Shown here one piece after another: positions 17,701 through 27,000 of a stretch of 27,518 nucleotides of DNA. Source of the stretch: Zelonia costaricensis (Eukaryota > Euglenozoa > Kinetoplastea > Trypanosomatida > Trypanosomatidae); the NCBI GenBank assembly GCA_030849075.1, contig JASAOO010003186.1, positions 1-27,518 of the forward strand, in the 5' to 3' direction. The translations under genes were made by a program, and so were the position numbers. The first letter of the stretch is position 1. Each line of letters opens with the position of its first letter. The notes below the pieces were generated by a model. The model was not told where the DNA came from, did no database searches, and worked only from the letters and a program-made list of their open reading frames with translations.

Positions 17701-20262
17701 CTTCGTCTTGGGCGTGTACTTGCCCTGGACCAGCGACGCCCACTGCTCGCGCTGGAAGGGCGCCTGCGTCAGCTCGGCGAGGCGCTCGTCCACGAAGTTG
17801 TTCCGGAACGGCGTCCGCCACGATGGCGGCTCCAGCAGCGTCGCCGCCGCGTCGGTGTCGGCCAGCGCCTGCACCTTGTGCACGTGCTTCACCATTTCCG
17901 GGCCGCCAAGGGGGACGGCGACGCTGCGGTCCAGCTCGGAGCCGCCGCCGGGCTGCAGGTGCCACTGCACGTACAGCTCCCCACCGCGCACGCCAACGAC
18001 CTGGCCGAGGTGCTCCTCCGGGACCGTCCGCTGCCCCTCCAGCACCGCGACGGCGACCCGACGCTGCGTCGAGACCACCGCGCCGGCGTGGCGGCTCTGC
18101 ACGTCAAGGCAGTCGGTGCCGAGGCAGACGAGGCCCTTCGCCTTGTGCAGCGCCGCGTCACGGTACATCGCGTACAAGCCCCAGCTCGACTCCGCGCCGC
18201 TCTTGTCGACGCCCACCACGACAACCTCCACGGCTGGCGCACCAGGGGGCTCGACCGGCGTGAGGCGCAGCACCTCGCCGGACTCGAAGCCGCCGTACAC
18301 GCGGCACGTCTCGGGCGTCGTGTCCAGCAGCATCGACGCGTTCTGCACGGGGTCCGTGTAGGGCACGGCGGCGGGGTTGGCATACGTGCGGCTGCGCACG
18401 AGCACGCGCTGCCCGGCGTGCGAGACGCCGAAGGGCCGCAGCGCGTCCGCCGCCGTCTCCAACACGCGCCACCACGCGGCATCGGGAAACACGTGCCACG
18501 TGCCCGCGGAGGGACGCGGGCCGTACTTCTTCGCCATGGCGGCCTCCTCCGCCTGCCGCTCCGCCTCCAGCTGCGCGCGGCGGGCCCCGCGGCCGGCGAT
18601 GCAGTCCTTCAAGTACAACATCTCCCGCCACTCCTCGCCCGTGTACGCCTCCTGGGGCAGCCCGGTGCTGAGGAACGACTTCTCGATGCCCTCTTTCACC
18701 GCGCGCCAGTTCGTCACCTGCTTCGTGTGCGGGTCCACCGTGTACGGCACAATCGCCGAGGTGTCCAGCTTCCACGACGCCGGCGGCACCCGCACAACAC
18801 CCTCCTCGCGCTGCTGCCGGCGATACTTGTTCATCTCCATGTCCACGCGCATCTGCATCGGCGAGTGCGGGACGCTGTGGGCGTCGCCCGTGTACTTGGC
18901 GGCGCGGCTCTCGAGCTTGAAGCCGTTGGTGAGCAGGTGCGGGTGCGGGGTGCTGTCAAGCAGGTCGTCCACGGCCTTCTGCATTGCCGGGGTGATGTGC
19001 ACGTGGTCCAGCAGGAACTCCTTGGACCCCCGCAGCGCGTGCAGGAAGTCGATCACCTTCGCCCGCTGCTTGGTCTTGACGTACACACTGAGCAGGGCCT
19101 CCACCTGCCGCTGCGTGTGCTCGGGCGTGCCAAAGTACGGGTCCTCGGTCGCGCGGTACCACAGTGCCTCCGCACGCCGCACCACGACGTCGTACCACTC
19201 GTGGCCCCAGTGCTGATGCGGGGCCCAGCGGCCGCGGTGCTTGCGGAACGGCGTGTTGGGGTCGCCCTCACCGCAGTACCGCGTCGTCGCGTACGGCAAG
19301 CTGCAGCGCGGGCAGAAGTCCTCGTTCACGTAGTTCGCCTCCATCTCGAGAAAGATGGCGAAGACGTCCTCGAGGTGCGCCGGACGGGCCTTGGCAAACT
19401 GGTCGTACAGGTAGCGGTCTTGGAAGTCGAAGCTGCTGATGGCGTCGTGGAAGGCCACGAAGAACTCATGCACGTGCTGCGTGTGCCGTGAGCGGAACTC
19501 GCCGATGTCGCCGACGGCGTCGTAGTGCTGCTGGATGAGGAAGTCGAGGCGGTCGAACCAGGCCTTGCAGTGCTCGATGGACTTGACGTCCCGCAGCTCC
19601 ATCAGCTCGGGCCCCAGCACCGCGGCCGCCAGCGCCGACGTCGGACTCGCCAGCTGGCTGCCGTGCGCCGTGTTGCGGTACAGGGTCTGGTTCCAAAAGG
19701 GCTCGTAGTGCAGGTTCGTGATGGCCGGCCGCGTCGCGCCCTTGTAGCGCTGATCGGTGCTCAGCTCGTAGGCGGAGTCGCCCTGCCGACCGTCAGCATG
19801 GTCGGCCTCGAAGCCGTGCTGGCGCCCCAGCAGCTGGTGGGCCTCGCGCTGGCCAAAGACGTAGGAACGGAAGAAGCGGTTGGTGCTCGCGTCCGTGTCG
19901 CTCTCCCAGAGACTCATGTGCTTCGTGTACACCGGCGTGATGTGCGGCAGACCGCGGCGGGCCTTGCCGATGTTGTGCTCGTTGCTGAAGACGCCGTAGC
20001 GCTTGTCGTGGATGTACGCGGGCTGCCGCACCTCGTTGTGCTGCCGCTTCGTCGCGTACTTGAAGGAGTAGCGGCGCTGCTCATGCAGCGTGGCAACAAA
20101 GGCCCTTCCGCCAAGGCTGCTTGAGCTGCCGGTGCAGAGGACAGCGGCGGCGGCGTGGCTGCCGAGGACGCCGCTGCCACCGGCGATGGCCGCGGCAGCC
20201 GAGCAGCGCGCCGCCGGCGACCGGGCGACGCTGCACGAGCCTCGCGCAGGCGCACGGAACAT
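14719..20262 (-). CDS. Very large predicted mitochondrial protein with PPR/TPR-like stretch and C-terminal RGG tail
   Basis: The frame encodes 1847 residues and ends in TAA. The start is well placed: an in-frame TGA lies two codons upstream (20268-20266) and the predicted acceptor is 22 nt away. The first 50 residues are rich in Ala, Ser, Gly and Arg with almost no acidic residues, as in a mitochondrial presequence. Next comes a Tyr/His/Arg-rich stretch reminiscent of ribosome-bound proteins. Cys317, Cys320 and Cys330 (CPRC...C) form a partial zinc-ribbon-like cluster followed by several His. Residues 383-440 look like PPR/TPR-type helical hairpins. A glycine/serine-rich loop lies at about 1320-1365, and the segment after about 1677 is disordered. 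Residues 1812-1840 carry RG/RGG repeats, known in other proteins to bind RNA and be arginine-methylated. I do not recognise the family. A mitoribosomal, ribosome-assembly or RNA-processing factor is the best guess. Confidence 0.72.
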   Translation of the reverse strand: MFRAPARGSCSVARSPAARCSAAAAIAGGSGVLGSHAAAAVLCTGSSSSLGGRAFVATLHEQRRYSFKYATKRQHNEVRQPAYIHDKRYGVFSNEHNIGKARRGLPHITPVYTKHMSLWESDTDASTNRFFRSYVFGQREAHQLLGRQHGFEADHADGRQGDSAYELSTDQRYKGATRPAITNLHYEPFWNQTLYRNTAHGSQLASPTSALAAAVLGPELMELRDVKSIEHCKAWFDRLDFLIQQHYDAVGDIGEFRSRHTQHVHEFFVAFHDAISSFDFQDRYLYDQFAKARPAHLEDVFAIFLEMEANYVNEDFCPRCSLPYATTRYCGEGDPNTPFRKHRGRWAPHQHWGHEWYDVVVRRAEALWYRATEDPYFGTPEHTQRQVEALLSVYVKTKQRAKVIDFLHALRGSKEFLLDHVHITPAMQKAVDDLLDSTPHPHLLTNGFKLESRAAKYTGDAHSVPHSPMQMRVDMEMNKYRRQQREEGVVRVPPASWKLDTSAIVPYTVDPHTKQVTNWRAVKEGIEKSFLSTGLPQEAYTGEEWREMLYLKDCIAGRGARRAQLEAERQAEEAAMAKKYGPRPSAGTWHVFPDAAWWRVLETAADALRPFGVSHAGQRVLVRSRTYANPAAVPYTDPVQNASMLLDTTPETCRVYGGFESGEVLRLTPVEPPGAPAVEVVVVGVDKSGAESSWGLYAMYRDAALHKAKGLVCLGTDCLDVQSRHAGAVVSTQRRVAVAVLEGQRTVPEEHLGQVVGVRGGELYVQWHLQPGGGSELDRSVAVPLGGPEMVKHVHKVQALADTDAAATLLEPPSWRTPFRNNFVDERLAELTQAPFQREQWASLVQGKYTPKTKKFGYTQHTTQDDFQTKEYKDRLMARQFFHNPQAFAVVPERRERSVTFLGKWEHQRVCGLPTVDRDELENGWGEADEVSDAEMGAIEQALRDISGRRPGNFVKSPTETQSLQLNESWWTPLEFGWEAHNRVQAAFVDSSERRIIESARLPFGGKRPPFGTTYGIGERISEIAADYAKGFGLGPHGHSPQHDHTHFDTLGAEQQRVKTLGLGNPLVRLFHEKLGNQDIQAWAAQQCGESDLNVRQLLLSVEEWRSKGRAPSVVLCKVLQRYLKDELDAFNAGLPANVPRLAVPSLAADGNGGPSGGTSDGNIWADVDRTAFALEHASHFHRGDSDEAYIVGLVQRAGVPGSENGGAAAAGSTGTDSSYAAYVQQDVLNRFQSDLARLVGRGIPSALISELTTKHNRGLERASGNMLTLVRVQELAKLLAKMRVTADNISLVVRGLAQCPEKELLGSDDFAVPVSLIFSWGGPQAGGGSSSSIPSASTGGRNGGSSNGSSAAQQVLGRSRQGTGGGGEVGKMVVQVLEELAWTRDGVAADVHYAIQQNRANATLRQEFLNAFLPVYGNDYARVQQLYSEYTAGKFVPNITVAIEAFVTFLGNISTQPEKMPSAVDYFEVDDARRLDGSEATGAYTQVRLLPPELGPFQFEATLVESIETAERFRRYGILAGPARAPVTGFIAANCKSVAYMTHRDAEVVYVTSDNDHGLYKTLRSSAQYKDIASNPKLSHLLRESSTSAGTGGGRAAAATHAMLVASFNRFFYRVAPMLSFYQGLLREYSAAAPAAQAEAQIANFGLARALEAEASTPIEQDFRRNAERYWRNVLDGRNVEEGGGGSSSSGGGAGGSRGAAAAGQGRRSAGPLPSHGRTSGGSGQFVLANIVGHRAAAAAAAASASASAAPGGQAAGKDRAAAMASSSPAAGGGGASAGPRETSSSGISSLLGKFKSTGTAAGARSSSTSAQRGRGGAGNGAGRGGRGGRGGSGNADRIRSPNRGK
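14740..14835 (-). other. RGG/RG-rich C-terminal tail region
   Basis: About 30 residues near the C-terminus of the mitochondrial-type protein contain repeated RGG and RG units interrupted only by Gly, Ala and Asn. Such tails generally bind RNA and are substrates of protein arginine methyltransferases; here that is inferred from composition alone. Confidence 0.7.
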
Positions 20263-20284
20263 GACTCAGTCGCGGAGAGGCGAG

Positions 20285-20320
20285 CTGATGTTGGAGAAAA
20301 AAGAAAAAAAAGGAAAAGAG
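20285..20320 (-). promoter_or_regulatory. Predicted spliced-leader acceptor of the RGG-tailed gene
   Basis: On the minus strand a T-rich polypyrimidine tract (20320-20293), the best of its kind in the window, is followed by the first AG at 20286-20285. This gives a 22-nt 5' UTR with no ATG before the start codon at 20262. It is a textbook trypanosomatid arrangement. Confidence 0.7.
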
Positions 20321-20350
20321 TACAACTATGCTAGGTCTGTGAGGAACGGC

Positions 20351-20371
20351 AGTGTGTGTGTGTGTGTGTGT
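20351..20371. repeat. (GT)n microsatellite
   Basis: About ten GT units close to the T-rich splice tract of the RGG-tailed gene (CA on the transcribed strand). Confidence 0.85.
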
Positions 20372-21067
20372 CGCACGGGGGTTGTGGAGTGAGGGGAGGG
20401 GAGCAGAGGCGGATTCGTCGTCTCGGTCTGCTTGGCTTCTCCGATAAGGGCGCCCCCTGACTCTCCTCCGCACGCGCTGAAATGGGAGGTGCACGGCAGT
20501 GGCGTTCTACCGTGCCTGTGTCACGTCGATCAACACGCAAGCACACGTGTGTGTAGAGGGCGGTGGTGAGAAAAGAGGCGAGAGAGAGAGAGACGGGGGA
20601 AAAACGGTGTGTCGATGGTGGATGCGGGGGTGGGGCGCTCCATCTGTGTGGCTCGTGGAGGGGAGGGGGGAGGGGGGGGGACGTCAAGGGCCCGCTCTAC
20701 GGCTGGTTCCCGCACCATCGCGTGCTGCCTTGATGCTGACTCAAGGCGCGCCCCCCGAGACGCGCTGCTCTTGTGCCACAATTCTGAAACTCCGCACGCT
20801 GTTCAGTCCCTCCCTCCTTGCAGCCCCCCCCTTTTCGATTCGCTCTTCGTTTGGTTTACTCATCGACAATCGCAGCTCTTTTCTTTTCTTCTTGTGCGTC
20901 AAGCTCTCTCTCTCTCACACACACACAGACACGCTGGCAGGTGCTTTGTGTGCACATCGCGAATGAAGCACCTGGCAACCCCCACGAAGAGGTGGGGGCC
21001 GGGAGAGGAGTGCGAGGACACGGCGAGGGCGTGGAGGCCCCCCCCTCCCCACATACCATATCAACGG

Positions 21068-24000
21068 TCACCGCATCGCAATGTGGATGCGCTTGCCAAA
21101 GGCCGCGGCCTGCCGGTCGTCGCTCTGCCGCGCTCGCCACTGCTCGTAGTGGTCCGTCAGGAAGCCGAAGAACTTCTTCACCGCGCGCCCCTGCGGCACC
21201 TTCTTCTCCATCACCTCCTCGCCACCGCAGTAGGGCTGCTCGAAGCGCTGCTGCTCCCGCACCGCCTCCGCTGTCTTCGCCGCTTTGGCAGCGCTCGACG
21301 ACGATGACGGGGGTGGCGGCGGGGCGGGGAGCTGGCTGTTCGCGCCGCCGCGACTGGGCAGCGGCTGCCGCGCCTCCTCCATGATGTGCTTGTAGTAGAA
21401 GTTGGAGGCTATGCAGATCTCAAAAGCCGGCACGAGCTCGGCGGCAGCGAGGGCCGCACCGGCGGTGGCGTTGGCGTTGCCCGCCGCCGCATCCCCTGAC
21501 GCCCCCGCTGCGTGGGTCGAGTTGCCAGCGCCACCCCCACCACCGGCGTCCCCACCTCCGCCCTCGCCACCGTCGCGGCCGCGGCGCCAAGCCATGAGCG
21601 TCGACCGACGCTTGACACGGACGTGCGGGGCGAGGGAGGTGTTGCCCTGGTGCTCCATCGTCAGCTCCTCGAGGGTGCGCAGGTAGTGCACCACGGCGTC
21701 GTACAGGGCGTACGCCTCCGCGCCGCGGAACGGCAGCCCGGCCATCTGCGCCCCGCCCCCCGCGAGCCCGGCGGTGTTGGTGACGACGTGGTCGCCATCG
21801 CCCCAGAGCGGGGGCTGGTAGGACTCCGCGGAGCTCGGAGACTCGTCGAGGTCGCGGCCGGGCAGCTTGCTCTGCAGCAGCCGCGTCGTGCGCTTCGCTG
21901 CTGCGACGGCGGCACTTCCGCGCTTCCGCTCCGTCGCGTCGGTCGTGACGCCCCACACCCACACCCGCCGCAGAAGGACGTTGTAGCCGCCGCGCGTGAG
22001 CACGTCCTGCACGGTGTGCCCCGCGTCCTTGGCCCGCCCCCCGACGGCGGCCACCTCGCTGTGGTACTTGGCGCGCAGAAAGTCCGCGTAGTAGCGCACG
22101 ATGCCGGCCAGCACGCCGAGGGAGCCGCCCGAGAAGGTGAAGGACAGGCCGCGCTCGTCGATGCCGACGTGGCGCAGCTCTTGCAGGGCCGCGCGGGTGA
22201 AGCGGACCGGCTGCGGGGCGATCACGATGTCGTGCAGGGGACGCGGCACGGGCAGCGGCGGCAGCGGGTCGATTGTGTACTTTGTGGTCCCGGCCGCGTA
22301 CAGCTCGCGCCGGCGGTTGGCGTCGCACACGTCGGTCACAGCCACGGCGTTGTTGTACGTCGTCAGGAAGCCCCAGGTGTCGCCCTCGGCGTGCTCGAGG
22401 TTGCCGCCGTCGTAGCCGGCGCAGCAGAGGAGGTGGTCGCGCGAGCTGGTCAGGAGCGTCATGAGCATCGGCACCCAGTCCGTGTGGATCTCCTTCACCG
22501 GCACCTCCTCCGGGTACTGCCGCATCATCTTCAGCGTCAGCAGCGAGAGGGCGACCTGGTCGGAGCGGGTGTGCGGGAGGAAGATGGCGCCGAGCTGGAT
22601 GCACTCCTCCAGCCGCCCCAGCAGCTCGGCGCGGGCGGTGGAGACGAGGTATTGCATCTCGTCCAGCTCCGACTTGAGGGCGCGCAGCTCGCGGTCCGCC
22701 AGCTGCCACTCCCCTTCCGCCTGGCACCCCTCCGCGTCGCCGTCGTCGCCGTCGAGACCGTCGTCACCCCTGCCGTCGGCGTCGCCGTCCACCTCCTTTC
22801 CCGCATCGGCGCCACTCGGGTGCCGCGGCTTGCACGGCATGCCGAGCGGGTGCGCGTTGGTCTTCCCACAACTGTGCTCCCTCTCCTCCTCGACGCCGTC
22901 GGCGTCGGCGTCGCCCGCCTCCGTGCCGTCCGCCTCCGTCGACGCCCGCCGGCCGGCCTCACCGCCACCGTCGCCACAGTCGCGCGGGTCCAGGCCGAAG
23001 CTGCCGGTGGCGTTGAATCGGAACGACGGGGACGGCGTGCCACTGCCACCCACCGCTCCGCTCCGTCCCCCGGCAAAGCTGCCGTTCCCCAACATCGCCG
23101 CCGCGGCCGCCGCGGCCAGCGCCCGCCCGTTCGCCGCGGAGAAGCTGTTGCCCACGAGACTACCGTTCTGCCCCGGATCGTCGTACAGCAGGCACTCCGT
23201 GATGGTGGTGGGCACCAGCGCCGGCTGTGCCGCAGGTGGCGCAGACGCTGCCGCGGCGGAGTCGGTCCCCCGTCCAGCGAAGCTGCCGCCGGGGGACGTG
23301 GCGCTGGCCGGTGCGAGCGGGGGCATGAGCGGCGCAGAGGGGTCGACGTGGGCCGGCACCGTCGCGGAGGAGCCGAGCGCCGCCACACTCGGGGGCACCG
23401 TGGGGCAGCCATGCTCACCGGGGCAGGGGGGCAGGGCGCCGTGCGGCATCGCCGCCAGGCTCATCGCGGGCGAGCGCTGCACTGCGGGCACCTCCGTCGC
23501 GGCGGCGGCGGCGGGACTGGCGCCATTCGAGTCGGGCGCCAACACCCCGGAGAGGCGACTCGACACCGACGGAAGCAGCTGCGGGCCCCGGTGCGACGCC
23601 GCACTGCCGCTGTCACTGCGGTTCTGCGCCGAGGCGCTGCGTGGCGCAGGCGTCACGACGATCTTGATGTCCGCCTCTTGCACCGCTGCCGCTGCTGCTG
23701 CTGCGGCCGCGGCCGCGCGAGTCTCGGGTGACTGCAGCACCTCCGGCAGCTGCCGCGCCTGGCAGGCCGCCATCGTCGCCTCCATCTCGGGTGACAGCAC
23801 CGCCCGCACGACGGGGTCGAGGGGGCCGCTGTAGTACGTGTTGTACGGGTGCCCGCGCGGCGCCGTCGGCAGCGACCCGGCCGCCACAATCGACGCGTTC
23901 GCGAGGGCGAAGGAGGCGGCGGAGAAGCTGCCCGTGCTTGCGGCGCGGCCCGGGGCGTCGAAGGCGGCCGTCTGTTGGGACACGAAGGAGCTCTGCGCGT

Positions 24001-27000
24001 CCTCCATCTCGAACCCGCCGGCGTGGAAGCTCAGGTTGGCGGGCGCGATCAGACGACCCGAGGCGACGCTCGTGGCCTGTGCGGCGCTCGTGAGCTGCGA
24101 GCTGAGCAGCCGCAGGGACGAGGCGATGCCCTCGTAGCGCTGCAGGTACAGGGACAGGGGCCGGGCCTTGATGGGCATCGAGAGGAGGTTCACGACCCAG
24201 CGCTTGATGCCCTGCACCAGCTCCGACACGGGGCACCCGTCCATGAGCGAGACGGCGTCCAGGTACTTCATGCCGCCGATCTGGCGGAACGTGCCGCGCA
24301 GAAGGAAGTCGTCGTCGAGAAAGCCGGGCTCCGTCCATTGACGGCGCTGCTGCTGCGCCGCGGCGGAGGCGGTGCCGCTGCCCCTCCCACTGCCCGCCTC
24401 CGCCGCCCCCGCTGCCGCCGCCCCACCACCTTCACGACCCGCATGTGTCCCGGCATCCCCCCCGCGGTGGTGATGGCTACGGCTGCGGTTCGAGCGTGAC
24501 AGCCGTGACCACAGCCCGCGCTTGCGCCGCCGCGTCCCATCGCCATCGGCGCCCCCACCGGCACGGCGTGGGTGGCCGTCGCCGCTGCCGCTGGCGTTGG
24601 AGTCCGAGTTGGTCTCGTCTGCCGCGAAGTTCATCTCGTTTGCGTTGTAGTCGCCGCCGATGCCGCCGCCCTCCTCCTCGTCCAGCTCCACCGCCGGGGT
24701 GACGTCCGCGGAGAACGGCGGCTGGCTCGCGGCTGTGGCGATGGGCGGCGGCAGGAGGCGGAGGAGGTTCATCTCGCTCGCGACGGAGGCGCGGCGCTGC
24801 CGGTGCCGCCGGTCCGCGGTGCGCGTGGCGGCTAGGACGACGTCGAGACCCTGACGCCGGAGCTTGCTCCAGATGCGGCTCTTGATGTGGCGCAGCTTCT
24901 CGGCACGGGTCTGGTGCGTTGCCGTGTGCGAGTAGCGCCGTGGCCGCTGCGTCGGTGGCTGCTGCTGCTGCTGTTCGCGGGTGGGGGAGATGTAGGAGGC
25001 GTCCCTGCTGAAGGCGGCGTAGCTGTGCGGGGCGCTGGCTGCAGGACTGCCCCCGGGCGCACCGCCGTACCGCTCCTGCGTCTCCCGCCCGACACGCAGC
25101 AGCTCATCGATCCAATCGGCGTCCTCGTCGTCCACGACCTTGTCGCGGTACTCCACCACCATGACGCCGCCGTAGCGAGCGGCGGTGATGCAGCCGACGC
25201 CGTAGGCCTGCCGCGACTGCGCGTTGGCGAGGTTGAGGGAGACGGCCTTGTGCCGCGCCACCGCCGCGTGGAACGTCGTGGGCACGAGCGAGCACTCGTA
25301 CATCGGAATGGCGACGATGATGTACGCGTACGGCAGCCACGCCGCCGCCAGCGCGTCCACGGCCATCACCTCCTCAGCGTACTTGCCCACGCGGCGCATC
25401 GATGTCACCGCGGAGGGCGGCGGCGTCGTCGATGGTGGCGTGATGAGCCGCGACGGCGGCTTGGGCGGCGCGCTCCTGGCACGCGGCCGCGCGCGGGGCG
25501 GAGGTGCAGAGAGAGCCACGCCGTCCGACGCGCTGACCTCCTCGACATCGTTGCCGTGGTCCGACTCCGGCTGCGGCGAAGGGCGCGAGGTGCTCTCGAG
25601 CGTGGGGGTGGCCGACCCCTGGGAGTGCGCCCGCTGCTGCCGCGGCGTGCCGTGCGTCAGGGGTTCCCCTTCCTTGTCGCTCGAGCCAAGTACCACAAGC
25701 GCTTGCGAGGACGGCGGCGTCGTGGCACCCAGGGTTGCGGACGCGAGCGCGGAGGTGGGCCGGCGACTGCGGGACGCGAGCTCGCCATCCGCAGCGTCCT
25801 CGTCGTCGTCGCCGTCTGCATCGCCGCCGCCGTGGCTGCCCTGTGGTGCACCCTGTGTGGCGGCACGCCCACTCGGCTGGAGGCCCGTGCCGTCGTCACG
25901 GCTGAAGGGATCGAAACCTGCGTGGCTCTTGTAGAAGGTGGACACCGACGCGGAGGCCAGCGCTGTGCGGCGACGCTGCCGGCGCTGGTCGTAGCGGGCT
26001 AGCGAGCGGCGCAGACGCTCCTGCTCGTCCTGCAGGCTCACGTAGAGCCACCCCCCGAGGCACAGCTCCGCGTTGGGCGGCAGCGCCTGCAGCTCCATCG
26101 CCGTGATGCTCCCAATCACCACCGGCGGCCGCGTCGTGGTTGCGCCCGGGGCGTCGCGGTCGTCGATGGGGTAGTTGTTCAGCGCGGCCAGCGGGTCGCT
26201 GCTCGCGGTGCCGCCATCGCTACCAGCGCCTGCGCGGCTGCGTCGCGCCATCGAGGAGTTGAGGCGCAGCGCCGGCATCGCACCGTCGTCAGCGACGCCG
26301 CCGCTGGCCGTGCCGCTGCGCTCCGCGTTGCGCAGCGGCGAGCGCCGACTCCACGCGCCAGAGCCGCTGTTGTTGTTGTTGCTGCTCGTGTTGAGGGGAC
26401 TGCGCGGGGGCCGCAGCGGCGAGCGCACGGGCACGTTCGCAGCCAGCGAAATCGGCGGAGAGGGAGGGGGGCCACCGCTTATCGAGTTGTTCGCGGACGA
26501 CGTGCTCGCCGTGGCTGCCGCGCGACCGGCGGGCCTGCTTGACGGCGAGGCGTCCGCGCGCGTCGGCGCGTCGAGGGAGGAGGGCGCGGCGGCGTTGCCG
26601 TCGCTGGTGTCGCCGTAGCGCACCGCGCCTGCCGCCGCTGCGTTGGTGGCGGACAGCGGCGCGTCGTCGAGCCGCTTCGCCCGGGCGGCCGGGACGAAGG
26701 AGATGCGGTGATATAGCCGCCGCGCCGGGGCGCTGCTGAAGACGACGCCGCCGTACACGGCGAGCTCGCTGCGCTGCAGGTACGGGTGGCGGCTGTACGC
26801 CGCCTTCTCCAGTTCGTTGGCGTCCTTGACGACGGTGCGCAGCGCGGTGGGGTTGCCGCCCGACCTCTTGTGCCGCTCCGCCGCCGCCGCCGCGAGACGG
26901 GCGTTGGCCTCGGCCAGCTCCACCTCATCCGCGGGCCTGGCTGGGCCGGAGCCGAAGGGGGCGTAGGTGCGGCTGGTGGTGCCGCTGCCGCTACCACTGC

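Larger units (their letters stand above)
20263..21067 (-). other. Spacer: 3' UTR of the MGC gene and upstream region of the RGG-tailed gene
   Basis: About 800 nt without a credible gene. It contains a GT array at 20351-20371, a CT-then-CA stretch near 20903-20930, and the acceptor described separately. Around 20815-20920 the plus strand is pyrimidine-rich, opposite to the polarity of the splice tracts in the window. A further minus-strand pyrimidine tract near 20572-20600 might be an alternative acceptor tract. Confidence 0.6.

Noticed and set aside
19273..19314. A complete zinc finger in the RGG-tailed protein
   Set aside because: Only Cys317, Cys320 and Cys330 are seen close together. A fourth ligand would have to be one of several downstream His, so I call it only a partial cluster.
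15112..19491. Plus-strand frame of 1459 codons as a gene
   Set aside because: It lies exactly opposite a well-supported gene, has monotone Arg/Leu/Val/His composition, shows no domain, and is explained by GC-rich third positions on the other strand.
22060..22710. Inositol-phosphatase-type domain in the MGC protein
   Set aside because: The region has a Cys-Cys pair, but no Cys-x5-Arg catalytic motif and no other supporting blocks.
21512..23731. Plus-strand frame of 739 codons as a gene
   Set aside because: Antisense shadow of the MGC gene, with the same compositional artefact.
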